From: JAAYVZ01 sp035384965
Lineage (GTDB): Bacteria > Acidobacteriota > Thermoanaerobaculia > Thermoanaerobaculales > Thermoanaerobaculaceae
Length of the DNA stretch: 60,949 nucleotides
NCBI GenBank assembly: GCA_035384965.1
Contig: DAOOJE010000025.1
Location: forward strand, 1-60,949
Direction: 5' to 3'
In this document: piece by piece, positions 49,814 to 58,157 of the stretch
Position numbering within the stretch: position 1 is the stretch's first letter
Layout: each line of letters starts with the position of its first letter
Notes under the pieces: model-generated
What the model saw: the letters and a program-made list of their open reading frames with translations, nothing else
What the model was told of the DNA's origin: nothing
Database searches by the model: none
Position numbers and translations under genes: made by a program

Positions 49814-51331
49814 ATGGAGCTGGGTCACATCTTCCGGACGTTCGGGCTGCACGAGACCAACCCCGGCGCCCACGCGGGCGAGTGGATCGAGGGGCGGGGC
49901 GAACTCTTGGTGTCCACGAACCCCGCCACCGGCGAGCCGCTCGGCGGGGTCTGGCAAGCCGACGCGGCGGCACTCGAAAGGGTGATTCGCAAGGCCGACG
50001 AGGCGTTTCGCTGGTGGCGCACGGTGCCCGCGCCCCGTCGCGGCGAGCTCGTGCACGACCTCGGGAACCAGCTGCGCGCCCACAAGCAGGCGCTGGGCCG
50101 GCTCATCTCCCTCGAAATGGGCAAGATCCTTTCCGAGGCGCTGGGCGAGGTGCAGGAGATGATCGACATGTGCGACTTCGCGGTCGGCCTCTCGCGCCAG
50201 CTCTACGGCGTCACGATGCCGTCGGAGCGCCCCGGGCACCGGTTGTTCGAGCAGTGGCACCCGCTCGGTCCGGTGGCGGTGATTTCCGCTTTCAACTTCC
50301 CCACTGCGGTGTGGGCCTGGAACGCTGCAATTGCCGCCGTGTGCGGCGACACCGTGGTGTGGAAGCCCTCCTCGTCGGTGCCGCTCACGGCCCTGGCGGT
50401 GCAGCACATCTGCTACCACGTGGCGTGCCGCCACAAGGCGGACGGCGTGTTCAACCTCGTCATCGGTCCGGGAAAGGAAATCGGCCAGAAGCTCGTGGAG
50501 GACCGCCGCGTGTCGCTCGTTTCGTTCACGGGCTCGACCGGGCAGGGGCGCCGCGTCGCCACTGCCGTGGCGGGCCGTTTCGGCCGCAGCATTCTCGAAC
50601 TCGGCGGCAACAACGCGCTGATCGTGATGGACGACGCCAACGTCGACCTGGCCTTGCGGGCGATCCTGTTCGCGGCCGTGGGTACGGCCGGCCAGCGCTG
50701 CACCACGCTGCGCCGGCTCCTCGTGCACGACCGGGTGTACGACCAGCTCGTCGAGCGGCTGGTGCGAGCCTATCGCTCGGTGCCGATCGGCGACCCGCTG
50801 GCCGAAGGGACGCTGGTCGGGCCGCTCGTGAGCGCGCAGGCCGTGGCCGACTTCGAGCGGGCCGTGGCCCGCGCCCGAGAGGAGGGCGGCACCGTCCTCA
50901 CCGGCGGCGCCCGTCTCGAACGGGCAGGGTTTTTCGTGGAGCCCACGATCATCGCGGCCCCGCGCGGCCTTCCGGTGGCGCGTGAGGAGACGTTCGCGCC
51001 GATCCTGTACGTGTTCCGCGTCTCGGGGATCGACGACGCCATCGCCCTCAACAACGAGGTCGCCCAGGGGCTTTCGTCGGCGATCTTCACGACCTCGGTG
51101 TTCTCCGCCGAGCGGTTCCTGTCGGCGGAAGGGTCGGACTGCGGGATCGCCAACGTCAACATCGGCACCTCGGGGGCGGAGATCGGCGGGGCGTTCGGGG
51201 GCGAGAAGGAGACCGGAGGCGGGCGCGAGGCGGGCTCGGACGCCTGGAAGGCCTACATGCGTCGCCAGACCTGTACGGTCAACTGGTCGACCCAGCTCCC
51301 GCTCGCGCAGGGCGTGCAGTTCGACCTGTAG
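49814..51331 (+). CDS. Aldehyde dehydrogenase, ALDH7 (alpha-aminoadipic semialdehyde) type
   Basis: 505 aa. NAD-dependent oxidation of an aldehyde. Motifs: SAFNFPTAVWAWNAAIA, VVWKPSSSVPLTALA, FTGSTGQGRRVA, ELGGNNALIVM (general base Glu region), catalytic Cys in GTAGQRCTTLRRL, and the C-terminal FGGEKETGGGREAGSDAWK. The FNFP and GTSGAEIGGAFGGEK signatures and length are characteristic of the ALDH7/antiquitin family, which works in lysine degradation. ATG at 49814 has GGGAGG about 9 bases upstream; longer in-frame extensions look non-conserved. Confidence 0.88.
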   Translation: MELGHIFRTFGLHETNPGAHAGEWIEGRGELLVSTNPATGEPLGGVWQADAAALERVIRKADEAFRWWRTVPAPRRGELVHDLGNQLRAHKQALGRLISLEMGKILSEALGEVQEMIDMCDFAVGLSRQLYGVTMPSERPGHRLFEQWHPLGPVAVISAFNFPTAVWAWNAAIAAVCGDTVVWKPSSSVPLTALAVQHICYHVACRHKADGVFNLVIGPGKEIGQKLVEDRRVSLVSFTGSTGQGRRVATAVAGRFGRSILELGGNNALIVMDDANVDLALRAILFAAVGTAGQRCTTLRRLLVHDRVYDQLVERLVRAYRSVPIGDPLAEGTLVGPLVSAQAVADFERAVARAREEGGTVLTGGARLERAGFFVEPTIIAAPRGLPVAREETFAPILYVFRVSGIDDAIALNNEVAQGLSSAIFTTSVFSAERFLSAEGSDCGIANVNIGTSGAEIGGAFGGEKETGGGREAGSDAWKAYMRRQTCTVNWSTQLPLAQGVQFDL

Positions 51332-51408
51332 AGGCGCTGGTGGTTCCTGGTTGATGGCTTTCGGTTGCCGACCCCACCAGCCAGCCTCGGGCAACCAACG
51401 ACCGTCTC

Positions 51409-51669
51409 TCAGGCGGATCGCAACTCGGCGGAGATCCGCTCGAGCACGCCGCGAACCCGGCCGCACGTCTCGCAGTCGTTGACGGCGGTGGGACACGGCA
51501 CGCCGTCCGCCTGCACCTGGCTGCAGCCGGGCTCGCGCACGAACGCCACCAGGCCCCAGATCAGCTCGTCGAGGACCGCCTTCAGCTCGCCCTCCGGCAC
51601 GTCCCGGAGGCTCGAGATGAGGCTCCACTCCCACGGCGTCAGAGCCACCTTCACGTCGGCGTCGTCCAT
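51409..51669 (-). CDS. Small cysteine-containing protein, unknown
   Basis: 86 aa. An acidic helical N-terminus (VALTPWEWSLISSLRDVPEGE) is followed by a C-terminal set of four cysteines in the pattern C-x9-C-x6-C-x2-C, ending CETCGRVRGVLERI. This could form a small zinc site. ATG at 51669 has GGGAGGG 4 bases upstream, a good start. I do not recognise a family. It follows the NadB-like gene on the same strand. Confidence 0.6.
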   Translation of the reverse strand: MDDADVKVALTPWEWSLISSLRDVPEGELKAVLDELIWGLVAFVREPGCSQVQADGVPCPTAVNDCETCGRVRGVLERISAELRSA

Positions 51670-51688
51670 CGTGCCCTCCCCCGCGCCA

Positions 51689-53038
51689 TCATACCCGCCC
51701 GGCCCGGGCGAGCAACGCCAAGGCCCGGTGGCGGATCGCGACCAGGTACTCGTCAAAGGCGCCCGGCACCCGTTCTGATTCCACGGCCGGCGGGAGAGCC
51801 ACCACCCCGGCCCCGAGCAGCCACCGCTCGGCCGCCGCGTCGAGCTCGGCCTCGACCTCGGCAGCGCCCGCGAGCGGGGTCACCGTCGGGTGCGACACGG
51901 CGCCGCTCGCGACCCCCCGTCGGGCACCGTCGCGCAGCGCCGCCGCCGCCGCTCGACGCCCGAACACCCAGCCCTCGAGCAGGCCGGTCCCCATCATCCG
52001 CCGCCGGCCCTGCACGCCTCCCGCCGCTTCCCCGCACGCGTACAGCCCCGGCACCGAGGTGCGGCCCCACGCATCGATGGCGACGCCGCCGATGCCGTGA
52101 TGGCAGCCGACCGACAGCTCGACGGTGCCTCCAGGGGGGGCGAGCGCGCACAGCGGGAAGCTCGAGGGCAGCGCCGCGTACGCCGAGGCCGGAAGCTGCG
52201 CGCTGACGGGGCGGCCGGCGAGCCGGGCCCGGCGGATCGCGGCGAGCAGCCCGGCCATCGATCCGTCGTGCTGGAGAGCCTCGCCTCCGGCGCACAGGCG
52301 AGCGTCGAGCAGGACCCGGCTCGAAAGGAAGAACCCCGGCGGCCGCACGGTGAGCGGCAGCGCCTGCACGAGCCCGGGCTCGTGCAGGAGGGCGCCCGCC
52401 AGCTCGCCCAGCACGAGCCCAGAGCCGCAACACCAGCGCGGGCCGGTGCTCAAGGCAAACGCCCCGCCCGGACCGCCGCAGGCCAGGACCACGGCGTCCG
52501 CCTCGAGCGTGCGCAACCCGCTCCGGCCGCGGTCGATGACGACGAGCCCACACACCGCCTCGCCGCGGCGCTGGAGGCCGACGGCCAGCGCGTGCTCCTC
52601 GAACCGCACCCCCGCGCGCCGGCAGGACTCCACCGCCGGCGCCATGAGCGCGCCGGAGCGCGCCGGCAGGACCGGCAGGCCGCGGGGCACCTCCTCGCCC
52701 GGCAGCAGCACGGGGCCGTCGGCAATCGGGCTCAGCTCCAACAGATCCATGAGCTCGCGGGCGGCGTCGCGCGCCTGTGCCGCGAGGATCTCCGCCAGTC
52801 CCGGCCGCGCCAGCCCTTCGGCTCGCCGCTCGAGCTCGCAGGCGAAGAGTCCAGGGCTGTCTCCCTTGACCCACGGCGCGGCCAGCAGGATGTACGGAGC
52901 CATGCCGTGCAGGCGGTGGGAGGCGCCATCCCGGCCCGCCTGGCCGGCCGACACCACCGTCACCTCCGCCCCTCCGGCCGCCAGAGACCGGGCGCTGGCC
53001 AGCCCAGCGATCCCCGACCCCACGATCACGACACGCAC
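51689..53038 (-). CDS. NadB/fumarate-reductase-like FAD flavoprotein
   Basis: 449 aa. FAD-binding VVIVGSGIAGLASARSL at the N-terminus; VVLACGGPGG; GCHHGIGGVAIDAWGRTSVPGLYACGEAAGG; and GTGLLEGWVFGRRAAAAAL near the C-terminus, as in the fumarate reductase/L-aspartate oxidase family. It lacks the C-terminal helical domain of NadB (usual length about 530) and has VQGRRRMMGTG where NadB has HGANRLASN. An L-aspartate oxidase role is therefore doubtful. GTG at 53038 lies 5 bases after GGAGG; a GTG at 53050 is an alternative. Confidence 0.7.
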   Translation of the reverse strand: MRVVIVGSGIAGLASARSLAAGGAEVTVVSAGQAGRDGASHRLHGMAPYILLAAPWVKGDSPGLFACELERRAEGLARPGLAEILAAQARDAARELMDLLELSPIADGPVLLPGEEVPRGLPVLPARSGALMAPAVESCRRAGVRFEEHALAVGLQRRGEAVCGLVVIDRGRSGLRTLEADAVVLACGGPGGAFALSTGPRWCCGSGLVLGELAGALLHEPGLVQALPLTVRPPGFFLSSRVLLDARLCAGGEALQHDGSMAGLLAAIRRARLAGRPVSAQLPASAYAALPSSFPLCALAPPGGTVELSVGCHHGIGGVAIDAWGRTSVPGLYACGEAAGGVQGRRRMMGTGLLEGWVFGRRAAAAALRDGARRGVASGAVSHPTVTPLAGAAEVEAELDAAAERWLLGAGVVALPPAVESERVPGAFDEYLVAIRHRALALLARAGRV

Positions 53039-53101
53039 AGCCACCTCCACCGGCAGTGTGCCATGCGCCCGGACGCCGGCGCACGAGGAACTCGGCTCCG
53101 C

Positions 53102-53773
53102 TTACGACTGTTCGACGATCCTGCCGTCCCGCAGCCGGATGCGGCGCCGGGCGTGGGCCGCGATGTCCTCCTCGTGAGTGACGAGGATGATCGTGTTGCC
53201 CTCGCGGTTGAGCTGTTCGAACAGCGCCATGATTTCCTCGCCGGTCTTCGAGTCGAGGTTGCCTGTGGGCTCGTCGGCGAGCAGGATCGAGGGGTTGTTG
53301 ACGAGCGCCCGCGCCACCGCGACGCGCTGCCGCTGGCCGCCCGACAGCTCGTTGGGTTGGTGGTGCATGCGATCCCCCAGCCCGACGCGCTCCAGCATGT
53401 CCCGGGCCCGCCGGTGGCGATCGGCACGGGGAACGCCGGCGTAAATGAGCGGGACCTCGACGTTTTCGAGCGCCGAGGTGCGGGCCAGCAGGTTGAACGT
53501 CTGGAAGACGAAGCCGATCTCGCGGTTGCGAATGCGCGCCAGCTCGTCGTCGTCGAGCTTCGAGACTTCCTGGCCGTTGAGCAGGTAGGTCCCCGAGGTC
53601 GGGGTGTCCAGGCAGCCGATGAGGTTCATGAGCGTCGACTTGCCCGAGCCTGACGGCCCCATGATGCCCAGGAAGTCCCCGCGCGCGACCTCGAGGCTCA
53701 CGCCGTCGAGGGCGCGGACCTGCGTGTCCCCCATCTCGTAGACCTTGGTGAGGTCACGAATCTCGATCAGCAC
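53102..53773 (-). CDS. ABC transporter ATPase, LolD/MacB type
   Basis: 223 aa. Walker A GPSGSGKST, signature LSGGQRQRVAVAR, Walker B SILLADEPTGNLDS, and VTHEEDIAAHARR. Length and the ADEPTGNLD form match the LolD/MacB/FtsE family of mechanotransmission or lipoprotein-release ATPases. No FtsX/MacB-type permease or HlyD-type adaptor is adjacent. A TolC-like protein gene lies immediately upstream on the same strand. GTG at 53773 is chosen for its 7-base spacing from GGAGG. Confidence 0.88.
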   Translation of the reverse strand: MLIEIRDLTKVYEMGDTQVRALDGVSLEVARGDFLGIMGPSGSGKSTLMNLIGCLDTPTSGTYLLNGQEVSKLDDDELARIRNREIGFVFQTFNLLARTSALENVEVPLIYAGVPRADRHRRARDMLERVGLGDRMHHQPNELSGGQRQRVAVARALVNNPSILLADEPTGNLDSKTGEEIMALFEQLNREGNTIILVTHEEDIAAHARRRIRLRDGRIVEQS

Positions 53774-53815
53774 GTGCACTCCTCCTCGCCGGCGCCGGGC
53801 GCCGCGGCCGTTCCC

Positions 53816-55516
53816 TCACTTCCCCTCGCCTGCCGCTGCGGGCGCCAGGTCGGGGTCCCTGGTCCAGCTGCGGTACTTGAGCCAACCGGCACTCTCGAGC
53901 GCCAGGGTGGGCGCTGCCGGAGCCTCGTCGGCGATCCGCACCCCCATCGTTTCGGGCAGGCGGCCGATGGCGGCCTCGTACTGTACCTTGGCGATCCGGT
54001 ACGCGACCTTGGCGTACAGCTCCGAGGCCTGGGCGGCCGCCAGGTCCTCCTGGATCTTGAGCACCTGGTAGTTGGTGGACATGCCGTTGGCGAACTTCTT
54101 CTGCTCGGCGTCGAGGTTGCGCTCGGCGAGCTCGCGTGCCTTGGTCGCGGCAGCGATCGACTTGGCGCCGGCCTCCAGGCCGCGCACCGCCGCCCGCACG
54201 TCGGCGATCACCGCCTGGCGCTGCAAAGCCAGGCTCTCGCGCGCCGACCGCAGCTCGTACCGGCGCTGCGCCAGCCGGGCGCGGGCATCGTGGTTGCCGA
54301 GCGTGTAGGTGAACTGGAAGCCGGCCGACCACTGCTTGTAGTCGAGATCCGTGATCCGGCGGAGGGCGTCGTCCCACCCGCCCTTGTTGACGGCGATGAC
54401 GTTGCCCGCGCCGTCCCGCACCGTCTCGGTGCCGCCCACCCCGGCATAGCCGTAATTGACGTTGATGCCGAACGCCGGCAGCGTGGCGTTGCGGGCGCTC
54501 AGGAGCGCAACTTCCCGAACCTCGGTCTCGAGCTGCTTCTGCTGCAGCTCCACCCGCCGGCGCAGCGCCTCGTCGAGCGCCGCTTCGAGCGACACCGGCT
54601 CGGGCTGCTGTTCCAGCCGGTCAGTGGGGACGATCCGGCTCCGCCAGTCCTCGGTGTTCTCGAACCCCATGAGCTGCTTGAGCAGGTCAGCCGCGTCCTC
54701 GACCTGGTTTTCCGCCACGATGATTTCCTGCTCGCGCGCCGCCACCGTCGCCTCCGACTGCACGATGTCGATCGGCGCGGCGGTGCCGATGCGAACCCGG
54801 GTGCGGGTCTGGTCGAGCAGGTCCTGGGCGAGCTTGAGCGACTGCCGCTTCACCGCCAGGTTGTCGATCCGGTACACCAGGTTCCAGTACGCCGACTCGA
54901 CCTGCTGCAGCGTCGCGATGACGATCTGCTCGAACGCCAGGCGCGAGAGGTCGCGGTTGCGGCGCGCCACCTCGATCCCGGCCCGGTTGACGTCGGTGCC
55001 GAAGCCGCGCAGCAGCGGCTGCTTGAGGCCGAGCGTGAACCCCGAGCTGTAGGACGGGTTCAGGAAGTAAAAGCTCGAGTTCGTCGCCGTTCGCGAGTTG
55101 GTCCACCCCACCGTCAGCTCGGTGCCGGTCGCGAAGAGCTTGCCGAGCGACAGGTCGAGGCTGCGCCGCCGGCTGGTCGCGACGGCCGCCCCCACGAGCT
55201 GGTTGGTGGCCGGGTTGGAGCTTTCCGAGGCCGAGCCCTGGAGGTTCAGGTAGGGGTCGAACAGCCCCCGGCTGCCGTCGAGAGCCGCCGTGCTGCCGGC
55301 CAGGCCGAGCCTCGAGACCTCGAGGTTGATGTTGTGCTCGAGCGCGAGCCCCACCGCGTCGCGCATCGAGAGCTTCATTTCCGGCGCCCCCATGCGGGCC
55401 CCGCGCGTCTGCTGCCCGGGAGTCGTTGCGACCTCCACCGGCTCCTCGCCCAGGACCACCGCTGCTCCAGCCACCGCCACCGCCGCCACCCACGCCACGC
55501 TCTTGCTGTGCCTCAC
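53816..55516 (-). CDS. TolC-family outer-membrane efflux protein
   Basis: 566 aa. Signal peptide at about 1-27; then two repeats of the outer-membrane efflux (OEP) fold with long periplasmic helices, for example MRDAVGLALEHNINLEVSRLGL, YWNLVYRIDNLAVKRQSLKLAQDLLDQTRTRVRIG, and AERNLDAEQKKFANGMSTNYQVLKIQEDLAAAQASE. TolC trimers carry substrates through the outer membrane. GTG at 55516 has GGAGG 5 bases upstream. The adjacent LolD-type ATPase could be a partner, with the permease encoded elsewhere (inference). Confidence 0.88.
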   Translation of the reverse strand: MRHSKSVAWVAAVAVAGAAVVLGEEPVEVATTPGQQTRGARMGAPEMKLSMRDAVGLALEHNINLEVSRLGLAGSTAALDGSRGLFDPYLNLQGSASESSNPATNQLVGAAVATSRRRSLDLSLGKLFATGTELTVGWTNSRTATNSSFYFLNPSYSSGFTLGLKQPLLRGFGTDVNRAGIEVARRNRDLSRLAFEQIVIATLQQVESAYWNLVYRIDNLAVKRQSLKLAQDLLDQTRTRVRIGTAAPIDIVQSEATVAAREQEIIVAENQVEDAADLLKQLMGFENTEDWRSRIVPTDRLEQQPEPVSLEAALDEALRRRVELQQKQLETEVREVALLSARNATLPAFGINVNYGYAGVGGTETVRDGAGNVIAVNKGGWDDALRRITDLDYKQWSAGFQFTYTLGNHDARARLAQRRYELRSARESLALQRQAVIADVRAAVRGLEAGAKSIAAATKARELAERNLDAEQKKFANGMSTNYQVLKIQEDLAAAQASELYAKVAYRIAKVQYEAAIGRLPETMGVRIADEAPAAPTLALESAGWLKYRSWTRDPDLAPAAAGEGK

Positions 55517-55599
55517 ACGCACCTCCGTACTCGTCGCCTCGTACGTTTCCGGCGGGTATCGGGTTTCACGGCCCTCCGTGTCGCCCCCGCCTTTCCCCG

Positions 55600-56427
55600 T
55601 TAACGCCCCAACCCCTCTCCGGGTTCCCGCCGCCTCGCCGCGGTCGCCAGTCCGGCCGCCGCCACCAGGGCCCTGGCCGGCGCGCTCGCCGGACGCGCCA
55701 TGATACTCACCGCCGGCCCCTCCTCGACCACCCGCCCGGCATCCATGACGAGCATCCGGCCGGCCACGTCGCGCACCAGCCGCAAGTCGTGGGCGATGAG
55801 CAGCAGCGCCAGGCCCAGGCGGTCCCGCAACGCCAGCAGCTCGCTCACGATCCGCCGCCGCAGCGGCGCGTCGAGCGCCGAGACCGGCTCGTCCAGCAGC
55901 AGCCCCCGCGGCTCGCAGGCCAGAGCCCGCGCCAGCAGCACCCGCTGCGCCTCGCCTCCTGACAGCTCGTGTGGCAGCCGTGAAAGCAGCTCGTCCGTTG
56001 GCGCGAGGCCCACCAGTTCGAGCAGCTCCCGGACGCGGTCGCGCCGGCCCCCTCGCGGCGACAGGCGGTGCACCAGCAGCGGCTCGGCCACGGCCGGGCC
56101 CACCGGCAGGATCGGATCGAGCGCCGCGCGCGGCTCCTGGAGCACGAGCTGCACGGTGCGACGCAGCCGTCGCAGCTGGCGCGGCCCGGCGCGGCCGAGC
56201 GAGGCGCCGTCGATCCTCACGTCGCCCGCGTCCGGCCGCTCGAGACCCGCCAGCAGGCGGGCCAGCGTGCTCTTCCCGGAGCCCGAGCGGCCCACCACGG
56301 CCACCACCTCGCCGGCCGCGAGGGCAACGGAGACTTCGTGGACCGCCATCAGCGGCGCGTTCCGTCCGCCCCGACCCGGGTAGCCCTTGCACAGGCCTTC
56401 GGCTTGCAGGAGAGCCGGCTCATCCAT
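55600..56427 (-). CDS. Peptide/nickel-type ABC ATPase (DppF/OppF-like)
   Basis: 275 aa. Walker A GRSGSGKSTLARLLAG, QLVLQEPRAALDPILPV, signature LSGGEAQRVLLARAL, Walker B GLLLDEPVSALDA, and LLLIAHDLRLVRDVAGRM. The LQEP/DP form is characteristic of oligopeptide-transporter ATPases. Start ATG 56427 overlaps the upstream DppD-like stop by 8 bases. No permease or binding-protein gene is in the window. Confidence 0.85.
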   Translation of the reverse strand: MDEPALLQAEGLCKGYPGRGGRNAPLMAVHEVSVALAAGEVVAVVGRSGSGKSTLARLLAGLERPDAGDVRIDGASLGRAGPRQLRRLRRTVQLVLQEPRAALDPILPVGPAVAEPLLVHRLSPRGGRRDRVRELLELVGLAPTDELLSRLPHELSGGEAQRVLLARALACEPRGLLLDEPVSALDAPLRRRIVSELLALRDRLGLALLLIAHDLRLVRDVAGRMLVMDAGRVVEEGPAVSIMARPASAPARALVAAAGLATAARRREPGEGLGR

Positions 56428-57382
56428 AGGGCGGCTCCGCCTCGTCGTGCCACAAGAAGCACCGGACGCTCCCCCCCTCCGGGCCGGCTGCCAGCGCCGG
56501 GCGGGCCTGCCGGCAGCGCGGCATCGCCCGCGGACACGCTGCGAGGAACCGGCAGCGCGACCGTTCCGGCTCGCGCGGCGCCGAAGCCGACCCGTTCCCT
56601 GCCACGAGCGCCTGCGTGCACGGGTGGGCCGGGCCCTGCATGAGACGGGCACTCGCTCCGATTTCCACCGTCTCGCCAGCGTGCAGCACCGCCATCCGCT
56701 CCGCCGCGGCGGCCGCCAGCTCGAGGTCGTGTGTGACGAGCAGCACCCCGAGCCCCCGGTCGCGCCGCAGCCGCGCCAGCAGCTGCAGCAGCTCCACTTG
56801 CGAGACCGCGTCGAGCGCCGAGGTCGGCTCGTCGGCCACGAGCAGGCGCGGCTCGGCAGCGAGCGCCGCCGCCACGGCGGCCCGCTGGCGTTGTCCGCCG
56901 GAGAGCTGGTGTGGAAAGGCTTCGGCCATCGCCTCCGCATCCTCGAGGCCGACCTCGGCCAGCAGGCGAATCGCCAGTCCCTTGCGCTGGCGAGCCCCGG
57001 CGGCGAGATGGTGCCGCGCCGCCGCCTCGCTCACCGCGCGCCACAAGCGCTGCACCGGGTTGAAGTTGGCCGCGGGCTCCTGCTGCACGAGGGAGGCGAC
57101 CCGCCCGCGCAGCGCCCGCAGCTGCTCCTCGCCGGCCGTTCGCACCTCCACCCCGGCCAGGCGGACCCGCCCGCCGGCGATCCTCCCGCCTTCCGGCACG
57201 AGGCCGAGTGCGGCGAGACACGTCAATGACTTGCCGCTTCCGGAGGCACCCACCAGCGCGAGCGAGGCGCCCTCCTCGATCTCGACCGAAACGCCGTCGA
57301 CCACCCGCTTCCACCCCCCCCGGCCGGTCGGGAACGCCACGGCGAGATCCTCGATCTCCAGAAGCTTTGGCACGCCGCTCAT
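56420..57382 (-). CDS. Peptide/nickel-type ABC ATPase (DppD/OppD-like)
   Basis: 320 aa. Walker A GASGSGKSLTCLAAL, QQEPAANFNPV, signature LSGGQRQRAAVAAAL, Walker B LLVADEPTSALDA, VTHDLELAAAAAERM, then the AHPCTQALVAG region and a C-terminal Cys-rich tail (CRFLAACPRAMPRCRQ, RCFLWH) seen in oligopeptide-transporter ATPases. ATG 57382 is given, but TACAAT (57386-57381) overlaps it and would place a leaderless start at the GTG at 57373. Pairs with the overlapping DppF-like gene. Confidence 0.85.
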   Translation of the reverse strand: MSGVPKLLEIEDLAVAFPTGRGGWKRVVDGVSVEIEEGASLALVGASGSGKSLTCLAALGLVPEGGRIAGGRVRLAGVEVRTAGEEQLRALRGRVASLVQQEPAANFNPVQRLWRAVSEAAARHHLAAGARQRKGLAIRLLAEVGLEDAEAMAEAFPHQLSGGQRQRAAVAAALAAEPRLLVADEPTSALDAVSQVELLQLLARLRRDRGLGVLLVTHDLELAAAAAERMAVLHAGETVEIGASARLMQGPAHPCTQALVAGNGSASAPREPERSRCRFLAACPRAMPRCRQARPALAAGPEGGSVRCFLWHDEAEPPYG

Positions 57383-57439
57383 TGTACTTGGCCCGCCGCC
57401 AGCGGCGGCAGCCGTCTTTTCACTGCCGTCCGATCCCGC

Positions 57440-57445
57440 TAGCAT
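57440..57445 (+). promoter_or_regulatory. -10-like element before kdsC-like gene
   Basis: TAGCAT, about 20 bases before the GTG at 57465, with GGAGG at 57455-57459. It would face the TACAAT box of the divergent DppD-like gene. Confidence 0.35.
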
Positions 57446-57464
57446 GGCGACGCTGGAGGACGCC

Positions 57465-58067
57465 GTGCCGCTGCCCGCCGAGGAGCTCGTTGCCCGCGCC
57501 CGCGCCGTGCGGGCGATCGTCCTGGATGTCGACGGTGTGCTCACCGACGCGACCCTCGTCTACGGGCCGCGCGGCGAGGCGCTCAAGCGCTTTTCGGCCC
57601 GCGACGGGTTCGCCATCAAGACCGCCATGTCGGAGGGGCTGCCGGTGGCCGTCCTCTCCGGACGCCTGGCCCCGCCGGTGCGCGCCCGCGTGGCCGACCT
57701 CGCGATCCCCGCCGCGCATGTCATCCAGGGCAGCCGGGACAAGCGCGCCGACATCGCGGCGCTGGCCGGTCGGCTCGGGCTCGACCTGGGGGCGCTGGCG
57801 TATATGGGCGACGACCTTCCGGACCTGCCGGCGCTGGGAGTGGTCGGGCTCGCCGCCTGTCCGGGCGACGCCGCGGCCGAGGTGCGGCAGCGGTGCCATT
57901 TCGTGAGCGCGTCGCCGGGTGGACGAGGAGCGGTGCGAGAGCTGGTCGAGCTGCTACTGAGCGCGTGCGGGCGGTGGGAACAGCTCGTCGCCACCTGGGC
58001 GGCGAGCGGTCCACCGCCCGGCTTTTTCAGCACCGGCCGCCGAGGCCGCTCCGACGACCGGCACTGA
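57465..58067 (+). CDS. HAD phosphatase, KdsC-like (KDO 8-phosphate phosphatase)
   Basis: 200 aa. HAD motif I VLDVDGVLTDA (nucleophile and acid Asp), KRFSARDGFAIKTA, motif II LSGR, motif III lysine in SRDKRADI, and motif IV YMGDDLPDLP. The C0-type KdsC family removes phosphate from KDO 8-phosphate for lipopolysaccharide core synthesis. The YMGDDLPDL and FSARDG forms match it. GTG at 57465 is 5 bases after GGAGG; an ATG at 57444 overlaps the -10 box. A C-terminal tail of about 40 residues is not conserved. Confidence 0.85.
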   Translation: MPLPAEELVARARAVRAIVLDVDGVLTDATLVYGPRGEALKRFSARDGFAIKTAMSEGLPVAVLSGRLAPPVRARVADLAIPAAHVIQGSRDKRADIAALAGRLGLDLGALAYMGDDLPDLPALGVVGLAACPGDAAAEVRQRCHFVSASPGGRGAVRELVELLLSACGRWEQLVATWAASGPPPGFFSTGRRGRSDDRH

Positions 58068-58128
58068 CCGGCTTCAGCCCTCGCAAATGCCGCGCAACGC
58101 GGGCGTAGCTCTCCCCCGCATCCCCTGC

Positions 58129-58134
58129 TATAGT
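58129..58134 (+). promoter_or_regulatory. -10 element of the first phosphate acyltransferase gene
   Basis: TATAGT, 23 bases before the ATG at 58158, with AAAGGAGG at 58145-58152. One of the few standard leadered promoters near a strong ribosome site in this window. Confidence 0.45.
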
Positions 58135-58157
58135 TCGTCCTCGCAAAGGAGGCATGC

